A stretch of DNA of 64,000 nt from Onchocerca lupi (Eukaryota > Nematoda > Chromadorea > Rhabditida > Onchocercidae): positions 1-64,000 of the forward strand of contig JAOVVO010000473.1 of the NCBI GenBank assembly GCA_028564675.1. The letters run 5' to 3'. Under the pieces are notes generated by a model. That model was not told where the DNA came from and searched no databases. It worked only from the letters and a program-made list of their open reading frames with translations. This document shows, one piece after another, positions 11,101 through 22,977 of the stretch (its first letter is position 1; each line of letters begins with the position of its first letter). A program made the position numbers and the translations under genes.

Positions 11101-13197
11101 ATTTCACTGGTTGTTTATTTATTGGATTTTATGTTGTTCAAATTTTGTTATTTTTTGCTTTCATTTGAAGATGGATGCCAGTCTTAGATAAGCATAGATT
11201 AAAAGAATGAGGAATTTTTAGGATAGGTGCTATTTTAACATGGTATCATTAGAATTTAGTGTATTGAAGGGACTTTGAGCAAGTAAAAGATGAATTTTAA
11301 TCGGAGACAACTTAAATCTTCGAACTTTATAATTAAAGAAAACTTTTCGAATGTGCTATATTGATCAGATATACCTCATTTTCAATCGTTTTGCTGATAA
11401 AATAGAATTGATCTATAGTTCGGCCTATCTGTTATTGCCCGTTTACACCCACATTACGTCCAACTGTTTCTTCATACTCATTTATTTGCTCTATGATGTT
11501 TTGTCTTTCCAATTGACGACTATTCTCTCCCCACGTTTTCATGTTTTTTTACTGATTACGCAATGGTGTTTACTTTTATTAAAATATAATTTGCCTCATT
11601 TAATTGAAAGAATGAGCAAGTCTAAAAGATAGATTTTCTTTATATTCAGTTCAGTCAGAGAAGGATTAGGTAGAGTAAAATATATGCACTATTGAAGATT
11701 TATTTTCCAAATTCGTGAACTCACATCTTTAATTTGTTGTAACCTTGGATTTGAATACACATGTTTCATTGTTAACTTGTGAAAATGATATTCTTCTATT
11801 TCACCCATCAGCTTTTGCCATATAACTGTTGCAATTTTGCATATTTTGTGAGTGTTTAGAAATTTGCGATTGTTTAGATATTCCATTTCATTATTATTTA
11901 CATAATTATTCCCATGAAAGTTATACAGGCATCTTTGAAGGAAAATGGAAAAAAATGCATCTGATAATTGATACCTGGATCCTTTTGTCCCAAATAGCTT
12001 TACCGAATTAACTGTTTGATTCCTACTATTATTTGGGCCGTTATATTAGTGTTCCTCTAAACAGTTGTCATTCCACCATAATTTTTTTCACATTCCTAGA
12101 ACTGCTGTGCTGATGCAGTTTCAGATTTGAGCTTGGATTACTTGTTTGATTTTTGAAATTATAAAACGATAAAAATCAGTTATTTTTTAAAGCGATTTTT
12201 CTAAAGTCTGCGCTGTTGTGATCAGGCAAAGATGCGACTAGCTAGAGTAGCTTACTTTGTTTCACTAGTTCTTCCTTCCTAGGCGTCATGGTTATGATTG
12301 ATTTTACTTTGTTTGCTTACTTTGTTTCACTAGTTCTTCCTTCCTAGGCGTCATGGTTATGATCGTCATGATTTTCATCATTTTTGCCAAAATTTTAGTA
12401 GTAGTTATCCATTAAGTAACAAATTAAAAAGTTTATGACAATGAAGTTGCATCTTTGAAGAATCTTCTATCACTGCTTTTGTTGATTTCTGATCGATTCC
12501 CTTTGATATTTGATCTGCAATTCAACATCGCCAATGCTGCTAAACTATTTAGTAAAAAGCGTTGAAAAATGAGTTGAGATTGTTCCCGCTTTGACTTATA
12601 GTCAGAACTGCTTATGTTGGAACATTTTCGATGTTATTATTGCGCTGTGCGATTACAACTTCATGTTAAGATTTCCTGAGTACCTCCAAAAAAAGTGAGA
12701 TTGGTTTTTGCTTTGTTTTACTTTGCTATTTTTATAGAAAGCTCTTATTACTGTGCTAATTTTTCTCACAAACTATAAAATTAATAATTTGTTACTGAGT
12801 GGTTATCATAACTCTAACTAAAATTAAAAAGTAACTAATAATATGGGCAATCGAATAATTTGGTTCTTCTGAGATTTCCCACGTAATTCCTTATTTTTAT
12901 TTAAAAAATTTTTTTTTGATAGTCTTTGCATTTAAAAAAAAAAAACACTGCTAATTTTCATCGTCATTCGTTTCATGCCGTTATGTTATATGTCAAATTA
13001 ATATGTCATAGAGTCAGGAGCTCTATTCAATTTCATGTTTCTTGGAAAGTTCTATTTTTCCATTGATGCTGCAGAGTTTTTTTTTTTTTTTTTTACGACT
13101 GATACGAAGGTTTTCTTAGTTCCAGGTCAATATTCTCAAAATGTTGTTATCAAAACCATATACAGGTTTTTTTTTTTTTTTTTGTCTTTAGATTATC
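11101..13197. other. Convergent intergenic region
   Basis: Lies between the 3' ends of the FGFR1OP2-like and fbp-1 genes. It contains a 49-bp perfect duplication (12250-12363) and poly-T runs near 13077-13094 and 13167-13183. An ATG-initiated, T-rich ORF at 11351-11632 (93 codons, hydrophobic) is not supported by splice signals or family resemblance. Confidence 0.5.
12250..12363. repeat. Perfect 49-bp direct duplication, period 65
   Basis: Copies at 12250-12298 and 12315-12363 are identical. The copied block includes TTCCTTCCTAGGCGTCATGG. The 16-bp spacer differs from the unit. This looks like a recent local duplication. Confidence 0.9.
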
Positions 13198-13203
13198 TTT
13201 ATT
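13198..13203 (-). terminator. Polyadenylation signal AATAAA for fbp-1
   Basis: AATAAA on the minus strand, 86 nt beyond the fbp-1 stop codon. This is the first canonical signal downstream of the stop. Confidence 0.6.
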
Positions 13204-13288
13204 TGCATAATATATAATTTCATATTAGGAAATGAGGTAAAAGCATATCGGAAATATCGTACAGTTTCTATTTAGATAATTATGCTTC

Positions 13289-15268
13289 TCATGAATCATA
13301 TTTCTTGATAAAATCCAGAAGTTCCTGTACATCATCAGGAGAACCAAGGAATAATGGACTCCGATCGTGAATTGATGTTGGCACAATATCAAGTATGGGT
13401 TTAGTTCCATTCGTTGCCATTCCACCAGCTTGTTCTATGATATATGCCATTGGAATGTTTTCGTACAGCAGCCGGAGCTAAATTAGTCATTATATTTTAC
13501 AGCTTACCTCCTAGTATAAATCGAATCATCTTTTCTCACTAAGCAACAAGCTGTACAAAAATAAAGTTACTCATCATTAGTACACACGAATTTTCCCACA
13601 CAGCGTTAAATATTTTTAAATTTCGATCAGGATGCTGTGATGTCCAAGGAAATATTCATCAAAATTTTTCAAAGCATACTGCTTTCTGGTTGATAGATTC
13701 TTTTCCTAAAGAAGTTGGTATTGGGAATCAAGATGCAGTGCGATACGATGGATGAAGAAAGTTGAGGGAAGAGAAATACCTTTCCCATTGGCTTATCCTT
13801 CATTCCAGGATACATAAAAATACCACCATAAAGCAAAGTACGGTGTATGTCAGAAACCATGGATCCAACATAGCGTGCATTCATAGATTGTTGACCTTCT
13901 GATGGAAATTTTCTGGTGTGTACATATTCTTGGATGCCTTTGGACCATTTAGATGAATTTCCTTCATTAACACTATAGATTTTTCCTTTTTGTGGTATTT
14001 TCATTTGCCGATTTGTTAGGATGAATTCACCAACACTCTGAAATTCTATGACTTATAAAAAATGAATTAAAAGGGATTTCAATGAAAATGAAATCTGAAA
14101 TAGATCTTTTCTAATGAAATTGGGGTGTCTATAGTGAGTTTGAAGAGTTTTTAAATAGTCGCATTTCAAGTTCTAGACTAATGGAATAGTTCTTTTAAGA
14201 AAAAAGATTCTGATTCTTAATTAGGAACTCTGAAATAAAAGAAAAAAAAAGGATGAATGTACAGGATCAAGTGTAAATCCATTAACGCCACGTCCCGTTG
14301 AAAGCACGAGCATAGTGGCGGAACCATATAATGCATAACCAGCTGCAACAATATTTCGTCCTTTCTGTAGAAAATCAGTCATGGAAATGGGGCCATCTGA
14401 TTGTCTTTTGTAGATTCCAAAAATTGTGCCAATTGATGCTAAGCAATCAATATTTGATGATCCATCCAGTGGATCAAATGTCACGATATATTTGCCTTGT
14501 TTAGAAGGAGGTACTTCAATCAGCTTAAAATTATATAATTTAAATATTATTTCCATGTTGTTAATATTAATATTGATGATGTTATGAAAATTTACCCATT
14601 CATGCAATGTGATGTTGAAGGGATAGTGTGTGGTTCCAACAGTCTAAGACATCACATATTTTCTGAGCTATTCTCATAATTTAATTTAATGACAAGATGA
14701 GTTTTGCTTATTATTCAAAAAATTAAATTATTATTAGATAACTGAAAGTCTGAGAACCTCATCATTTTCTTCAGAAATCATTGCACATGTAGTGTATGAT
14801 GACTGCAACATGTTAATCATATATTCATTGCTAATGATATCCAATTTTTTGACATCTTCACCTTGTACATTTTGTGTACCCGCTAATCCAGTTAACCGTA
14901 CAATACCTGCCTTTCGAACAGCACTTGAGATTGCCTAAAATTTCTCGCAAACTTATCACATTCTGATCTTTATTGCTTTTAAAGGTAATCATAAATGTTA
15001 AAGAATAACACCCTAACTATTATCATTCTTGAATAATACTTTTGTAATCAAAATTCAGATACCATCTTAATTTAGATTTTCAGCAATATCTTACTTCATT
15101 TTGATTTTCGTGATACATACTGCAGTTCAAATTCGAATAGTTAGTATAAATTACCTTGATGGCAGTAAGCAATGATGTCAAGAGATTAGTAAGATCACCG
15201 GTTGCTGTGGGATGTCTTCGCTGATCTTGAAGAACGAAACGCTGTAACGTCATGGCATCGGTTTCCAT
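13289..15268 (-). CDS. fbp-1: Fructose-1,6-bisphosphatase
   Basis: Five exons in transcript order: 15268-15155, 14934-14758, 14523-14263, 14037-13780 and 13477-13289. Every junction is phase 0, giving 332 residues (human FBP1 338). The enzyme hydrolyses fructose-1,6-bisphosphate to fructose-6-phosphate and phosphate in cytosolic gluconeogenesis. Visible landmarks, with human numbering in brackets: the AMP-site loop TATGDLT, T23-T27 (T27-T31, with Asp for Glu29); metal ligands in SEEN, E93/E94 (E97/E98); the signature FDPLDGSSNID with D114 and D117 (D118/D121); GKY, K108/Y109 (K112/Y113); and K270 with E276 in RLLYE (K274/E280). The position equivalent to Arg140 of the AMP site reads Lys136, next to Arg137. 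The start Met fits family N-termini, but the open frame extends upstream to an ACACAG acceptor at about 15323, so a longer start is possible. A 48-nt open block lies in the second intron. Confidence 0.97.
14596..14643 (-). other. Possible 16-codon cassette exon in fbp-1 intron 2
   Basis: On the minus strand a GTCTTAG acceptor is followed by 48 stop-free nucleotides (TVGTTHYPFNITLHEW) and a GTAAAT donor. The frame is compatible with phase-0 exons on both sides. Direct joining of the flanking exons already gives the exact family spacing between the SEE metal site and FDPLDG, so this block is probably not constitutive. It could be chance. Confidence 0.2.
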
Positions 15269-15720
15269 GCCATATTCAGCTGCTAAAATTAAGTCTTGAG
15301 CTATTAAAATCTTATCTTCATCCTGTGTATATCGTGAAAAAGATGATTAGAGTGCTTCATTTACCTTATTTCCTCTAGATTATGATTTTAATCACTATAA
15401 CTATGATAGCAATCAGCAAAGAGACAACATTTAATTCTCGATCAAAACTATTCGTTCAACCTCTCTATTATTCAGCTGTTAGGACAGTACCTTTGCTTGC
15501 TCTTCTCATCTCGAATTCACCGGTCTTTGCTTTCGATTCCTTATTTTTTTTTTTATTTCTGCCTAAAAATCAATAATATATTATCGGTTATAATAAAAAA
15601 AGAAAAAAGAAAACAAATCCGAGGCAAGTGACAATATTCTTCTCCACTTTTTTGTAATGGTCTCACCTAATTTACTTACGTTTAAAATTCTAATTTCTTC
15701 AGATAAACTAATTTGACGTC

Positions 15721-15881
15721 TAAATTACCTTTACAACAATCTAAATTACCTTAACAAAAAATGGCCTTTACAACAATATAAATTACCTTTACAATAATTA
15801 ATATACATTATCTTTACAATAAATGGCCTTTACAACAAACTAAATTACCTTTACAACAATCTAAATTACTTTTACAACAAT
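15721..15881. repeat. Degenerate ~20-bp minisatellite
   Basis: Seven or so imperfect copies of a unit like CTAAATTACCTTTACAACAA, some with TGGCC in place of AATTACC. The block lies about 450 bp upstream (5') of the fbp-1 start. Read on the minus strand, each unit contains AGGTAATTTAG, combining donor-like and acceptor-like motifs. Confidence 0.85.
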
Positions 15882-17282
15882 CTTTCTGCATCTTACAAAA
15901 TGAATGTTTTGTGAAGAATGATGTGATATGGCTAACAGTTAACAAGAGAAGTCATCCGCTTAATCAGAGGAATATTCTTTTTAATCTACCTGCTTATATC
16001 AGTTGATCTGATTTCAGTCAAGTGATATGTGAGACTATCTTTCAGATTTCCAAAATTTATAACATGCCACTACATGATAAGCTATATGATAAGGCAGCCT
16101 TGGGAACTTTGGGATTTCGAATAATACTTTTACCAAACATGAATTTACTGAAAAATAATCGTGGATAAAACGAAAGAAACTGAACAAGTGACACGAGAAT
16201 TTAATGAAAGCTTTTGAAGAAAGAAAAAACATCAACATGAAAGGCACAATTTTTATTTAAAAATACGAAAAAATCAATCAATGAAACATTCTAACAGCAA
16301 TAGCATCAGCAGCAGTAGAAACACTTCTGGCAGTGATAGATATCTGACACAAGCATTTGTATCGTTTTTCTCTTTTCTCCATATTTTATTTACATCACCA
16401 ACCTTCCATCCATCCAACTTCTCGGTCATCCAACAGAATCATCGAGAAATTGCTAGTTTACCTTTCTAACGAGTAAAGATAGATTATTCATTATTGATTG
16501 CACTTTATCTATATCAGAGAGAAAAAAATGGAGTTTTCTTCTTTCTCTCTAATATGATCATTGAAACATTCATTAAATTCGTGTATATCTATGAGAAAAA
16601 AAATCTAAAGATGTTTAGCATTTTCAATTTTGCTAAATTTATTAAAGTAAATCAATTAAGCAGACTAAATCTGGTTCTGATTGAAGGAAAATTTTAATCA
16701 CTTATTTAATTTGAATACTCCAAATTTCTCAATAAACGAAATAGTTATCGCTTCTATTTCCGGATGTTTTGAAAGAAACTTGAGAATGCAGGAAATATGC
16801 AGTGTTTGTTATAAAGAACTGTAAAACTTCAAAATCGCTAATACTTATATCAATGAATACAAAAAAAAAAAAAAATTACATTTGATGATGGAAATCTCTG
16901 AAGTTTGTTGGAGTAAAACAAGGATTTTAAAGCTGAAAAGATATTCATTAATTATTAGTAATATCTTCATTTTCAACCCGTAGTTTGTATTATAGGATAA
17001 ATAAGCAAATGTCATACAAAAATTCAATTCGAAGTCCAACTGGAGTTTAAATTTCAATTTTTTCAATTCTGTTCATTGAAGCTTGCATTTTGGCGTTCTT
17101 GAATATGGCCGTCAAAAATGAGATGCATGGAACCGATGAACAAAAAAAAAAAAAGAAAAAATATGAAATTTGAAATGTGGAATGAGGAAAAAAGACTTCT
17201 CTTCTGGAGTGATGTGTTAACATCTGCGAATAAATGATATATTATCGCAGGAATTACAACCATTCTTCAGGGACAATTCTAG

Positions 17283-17310
17283 GTTCTCAATTATTAAGAT
17301 AATTGAGAAC
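17283..17310. repeat. Perfect 12-bp stem, 4-nt loop
   Basis: GTTCTCAATTAT, loop TAAG, ATAATTGAGAAC. The stem is uninterrupted and there is no T-tract beside it. Confidence 0.9.
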
Positions 17311-18744
17311 TTGGTAAATCTGCAAATTGTCTATTAAATCTCTTATTTTGAGCTCTTAAAAATAATTGGATTGTTGCGCAAGTTTTCCTTTCGGAATTGA
17401 ACTGAAATTAATTCGTTGAAAGTTATTTCCAAAATCGCAATGTTATCATTTCTTTTTTTTTTTTTTTTTTTTTACATATAAAAGCCATCAATTTTATGCT
17501 CCTTACTTACATGACTATATTGTCTCTGAATTATCTCAGAAGAAAATTTTGGATTTCATCCAAGGAACGCCTGATATTACTAAGGAAGTTTGAGTTCAAT
17601 TCCACATTTAAAAAAGGATTGTAATGCTTGCAAGTTTGTTTCCATTCTTCGTTTGTTGCTTATTTATATTGATATTTGTTGTCGTGAATTTTGTTGATTC
17701 GTTGAAGGTGATGTCTATTGATAACCAAATACAACCAGTATTTCGACCAAGGTTGATTTGCCTTTTGAGTTGCTTGCGGGGAGTTGACTAAGGTGTGTTA
17801 AGTTGGACTGAGTAACAGTTAAGCAGAGTTGAGTTGAACTGACAACCGAATTGTAGGATTTTATTTTTTGTCAATAAATACTTTCTCATTCAATAAAGTA
17901 GGGCTTATAAACACTAGGAAGTGGGAGTGGTTTCCCATGATTATTCAAGCATTGCAGCAAGATCAAATGGGAAGATTGAGACGTGAATATGAACAAAAAT
18001 ACGAATTTAGTACGGTTAGCGATTGATAACAATGGGAATTCCGGTGTGATAGAAATACAAAGATGTGAACATGGATAAAAGTAAAAAAACATGGGAAATA
18101 AATCTAAGTAATGTGAAACTGGTTGAGTGATTCATCATTATAAACATTAGTTATAATTAGAAATTTGGTTTTACAATTTGAATGAGAAGTGTATTTAATT
18201 ATTTATTCGTTTGGAATTTTGTTGGAGTTTCGCGATATCAGAATTCGCGACATTTGTTGATATTTCGGTCATAACAACCCAATATTTTGCATTGAAGTTT
18301 TCCTTTTTCGCCACTTTGTGAATTAAAATCGTTTAATAAAAATTAAAGTAAAAGAATAAATTTGCGGATTTGATATCAGTTACTAAGAGATAGTACTTAA
18401 GCGCGTTTCTTTTTTCATTCAATCCACCGTGGCAAACAACGAAAATGAAACAAATATTCTTATTTGTTTTGGAGAAAATTCCCATTTTTTTCAAATTCTT
18501 AATGGCATTTTATAACATATCCGTGGTATTTTGATGGATGAAGTGTGATTAAAAACATTCAAACTACTAGCAGTATAAAATCTTCACTAGAGAATTTCAA
18601 ATTTCATGAGTTTCAATATTGATTCTTTAATCATAGCTGATTTCAAAATGATCTGGAATCAATTTTTGTGGCGTAACTGATAGAAAGGAATGATCGATTC
18701 CTTTAAAACTTCTGATAAATTAATCAATCAAATGAATGGTGGAG

Positions 18745-18814
18745 AAATGATACTTTGCCTTTAGTAAGTAAAGCAAAGTATCATTTAAACCCCAAGTAAG
18801 ACAAAGTATCATTT
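18745..18814. repeat. Inverted repeat with third direct copy
   Basis: Arms AAATGATACTTTGC (18745-18758) and GCAAAGTATCATTT (18773-18786) pair perfectly over 14 bp. A further copy of the right arm, ACAAAGTATCATTT, follows at 18801-18814. Together they look like a small duplicated fold-back unit. Confidence 0.85.
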
Positions 18815-21800
18815 TTCCATCACACTTTGCCCTTAGCACTGATATCAGTAATGCTGGCGATTCACTAACGTAATTCCAACACATGTTACACTACAAGGAC
18901 TCATTCTTTGTAAATTAAGAAAAGATCCATGAATAATAGATTTAATGAATGTTTGATATAGGACAACTATCTCAGTGATAATGATGAAGCGATTATTACG
19001 ATTTAAATGTATGGCTTGTTATTTCGATTCAAAGCTGTGCTATAAAATACACTAAAATGTGACTTTATGTCATCTGTTTAGTGCATTTTTCCTATATTTT
19101 TATTGCTTGAGCTTTCTAAGGTGGATAAAATGGTGTGTGAATCTTCTTTTCAAGTAAGAAAGATTTTTCCGACAATTTTTTTTTTTTTTTTGCTGCTTTT
19201 GCTTGCATCCCACAATTAAGTTTCGAGCAAATAATATAATTTTAAAAGGCCGACAAATCTATTTTAACAAGAAAACAGTCATTTTTGTACTTCTTGAACT
19301 GAAATTAGATCCGAAAAGCTTGATCGGAGAAAGTTGATCATCTTCGTTTTTTCATTATGCTTTTTGTACATCCAATATAATGTATTTGTTTATTTGCTTT
19401 TATACAGTGACATGTTGTATTAACTTTGTTTGATTCAATATCAACTTGACTGCAAATTAAAATCAAATATTATTAATGCTTTCTAACATGCAGCAGATAT
19501 ATTTCGTGGAGCTAGTAGGCAGTACGAAAAATTATACTATTGTACCTGTAATTTAACTTTTTATCGTTTTCCATTTTTGTATTATCGAAGTAACACAGAG
19601 TTATCTTATCAATGCACCATTTTGGTTATCTTATCAGCATCTTGAAATAATTGTAATTATGATTTGATCATTAGTCTCTTCATTTCAAGAAACAGATGAA
19701 TTTCATAAATTTAAAGCCAATTTTAAATTAATTTAATTATTGATTCTATGCATAACGAGACGAGCAATAGTGAAAATGGCAAGATTACATGAATAATAAT
19801 AATTTCGAGTTGCCATGGCCTTTTTTTGCACTATAACAAAAAAGGAAATTTTAAAATGTTTTCAAAAAAAAAAAAGAATTAACAATGGAACAATTCTGAA
19901 TTAATTACTTAATTTAATTAATCAATTAGTGTCTTAATTTAATTAATGTCAATTCTGAATTTATTTGATCAATGAATTAGTATTAATTAATAATTTCGCT
20001 CTGAAGATACTAGTGTCTGAATTAATTTTCAGACATTAATGCCTAAATTAATGTACTCAGAACAAAGTCATCGCACTAATACTTCATTATAATACCTATC
20101 AATTGATTATAATGATAAAACGCTGTACTAAGTGCCTCGAACCGCCGTTACAAGTACAGTGCTACTTTTAGCATCCAGGAAAGTGCTTGAAGGAAAGAGT
20201 TACAAAGGAGAAAAAATGGCACAAACTATTAATTTCATTTTTTCTCTCTTTTTTTCTTCTTGTAAAATCTCTTGAAGATGAGATTAAACGAACAAAAATG
20301 ATTTTAAGATGAGGCGAAGAATTCATCAGTGTCATTATTTGAATAATTTCTAATTTCCTTGAGAAAAATATTTTTGTACCTTCTCATATGGTCACTTATG
20401 GCAGTATTCTGTGGAGTTAGGAATAACTTTGGATAAAATCATCGCTAATTCCACACATTTCGTAAAAAGTTTGAATTAGACACAAAAAGTAAACCAACAA
20501 TCAATTTTGTGAATGTTTTCAAAAGAATTTTTTTACAATCGAATACATGGATTACAAAAATTTTTTTCTTTTTCTTTTTTTTTTTTTTTTTCAAGGAAAT
20601 TGATAAAAATATTGGGTCTCATTAAAATAATAACATTAATGATTTCGCCACCTTATCTTAAAATCATTTCTGTTTGGAAATTTTCCATCTAAGAGATTGT
20701 ACAAGAAAAAAAAAAGAGCGAGAAGAAATAAACTTTTTGAAGAGGTACCTACTGTAAGATCTTACACAAATAACTTGAAAGGCAAAAATTAGATGTCAAT
20801 TTATCAGTAAGCGATTTCATTTTTTTTTTTTCATTTCTTCACTTTTTCACTTCGAAAAAACTATCGCTTCCAGTGTTTTTTCAGCTGCATGTATTCGATG
20901 TATGAGTGCTGGTTTGCAAGAACACCTAAATCATAATTTTATTACATGATGAGCGATTGCCGATTAGTTGAATAAAAAGTTGCTGATATGATACATCACA
21001 CCGGACAATTGGGTTAAGAGCAACGGCAATTATACTTTCAAAATTTTACTGGTACCTAAAAGAAACTTTACTGCTATCCATAAATTTTTATTTCCCAAAG
21101 AAGACATTATCACCATCTTCCAATTTTACTTTTAAATTACCATTATCTCAATTCTACGGTTCAACTACAAACTTATTTCTGACAAGAAAAAAATTTTCAT
21201 AAATAAGAACGCTTCGCCCATATAAATGCTTCAGTAATAAAAAAATTTTTTTCTCCCAACTTTTTCTCACAAGTAAATTTGCCAAACTTTCATAAGAAAT
21301 TTTTTCAAGTTCTCCGTAACGAACTCATCCAAGCATTAAAATAAGATTCATGAAAATAACTTGCCCAAAAATGGAACAGATAGGTTCACTCACTTCTGCA
21401 AGGTTTGCTGATTATAAATTATTTTTCGAAATATTTTAATTTGTTGAAAGAAATCCGAAATTCCAACTCACATGCTAAACAGTCACAATTATTTATCTTT
21501 AGAATAAAAAAAAAGAATAGTACTTTTACGGAACTATGATCTGAGACAGGTTCATTATTGATAGCGATCCTTGACTAATTGATTATAGTGCCGAAGTACC
21601 AAAACTTAGGTACGTTCAGCAATAGGTGTAACAGAAAATTTGAGAAAGTTCATAACTCTTTCCGAAAGAAACAAGTCGAGTATGCATCATAAAGTTCAGT
21701 CTTAGTAGATCTGATCAATTTTTTGTGATTTCAGCTTTTATTGGTAGATTTTTGATTAGCAGTTGCATATTGATGAAAGGGAAAAACTGAACATATGTTC

Positions 21801-22869
21801 AAAATAAGAGTTAGAGAAATTAGAAAGAAAATATAAGTTTTGTTAGTCGGGAATTAGAAATGTGCTCTTCTTTAAGCTTTCATTAGGGTATAAGTTACTT
21901 GACTGAGAGTTTAAATCTTAGGTTTCTTGAATAAGGTTAAAAATTACCGTCAGTGACTGAGTGACAGTAATTTTTAATTGTCAATATTAAGTAATGGATA
22001 GGTCATAAAAGTTTAAATTATTTAATAATCTGAATATACGGATGATAACCAAGCAATTTTACAACAATTTTCGCAGATGATTTTCAACATTCAGTAAAAT
22101 ACTGTTTTTGATTTAAAATCGTTAAAATAATGACATTTATTATACAGTCAATATGTTGGCATTATTATATCAGATTGGTCAATTATCATCGTACAGATCC
22201 AATCAAGACAAATGCATCGTCAAGAAACGCTCAATGTTTATGTATTTTATTTGACGACAAATATCTGATTGATTGTTTGGTTTTTTCAAGACCAGTAATA
22301 CCGGCACAGCTCTTTCTCAACAAAGCAACAGATAATTGTAAGATATTACCATTTATGACCCCGCTCGAAAAGATAATGATTCCATCAAAATTATACTTTA
22401 TTTTTTTTTTAAATCCATTTCATTCACATGATTTGCCATTTTATATTGAATTGAATGGTACTGGTTTCTAAGTTTTTTCTTTCTTTTTTTTTTTTTTCAA
22501 CAAGAAGTCTGAATAATGCAGAATGAAATACAGGAAAGAAGCAGAAATTCTTGAAGGAAATTTATGTACAACGTTCATGCGATTGTGATCGATAACATCT
22601 TCAACCTGTTCTTCATAGATGTTCGATTCATTTTTCAACCAAATTTAATAATTCCTTTGTAAGGTTAGAAAACGGAAGCTAAATGAAATTTTCGATACAT
22701 ACACACATACATCCTTTATTCAGCGTTCTTTTTCTGTTTTTCATGATTCCAAAATTCGAAAATAAAAGGGCAAGTAAGAGAAAAAAAAATAATGCATTGG
22801 AAAAATGATTTATAAAAAAGTATCATTTAACAGGGGAAAAAAAAAGCAGAGAAAAGCAGTTTTCGTTCT

Positions 22870-22977
22870 TTGGATTCTTTTGATTGAATGAATTTTTTAT
22901 TTTTTTTAAAAATCGCAGAGAGGCGCAAAGTTAAAGCATTTTAAATCAAAAGAACCATTCAATCAAAAAGAATCCAA
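22870..22977. repeat. 21/22-bp inverted repeat
   Basis: The left arm (22870-22890) contains TTGGATTCTTTTGATTG. The right arm (22956-22977) is its reverse complement with one extra base in the A-run. The 65-nt spacer includes a short GC-richer stretch (GCAGAGAGGCGC). This could be a fold-back transposon remnant. Confidence 0.85.

Noticed and set aside
11351..11632. 93-codon hydrophobic ATG ORF
   Set aside because: Leu/Phe/Ile-rich as expected from T-rich DNA; no acceptor near the ATG and no recognisable family.
15721..15881. CRISPR-like spaced repeat
   Set aside because: Units are contiguous and degenerate with no unique spacers, so it is an ordinary minisatellite in a eukaryotic context.
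22130..22471. 113-codon ATG ORF, the longest in the gene-poor block
   Set aside because: About one ORF of this size is expected by chance in this much AT-rich sequence, and nothing else supports it.
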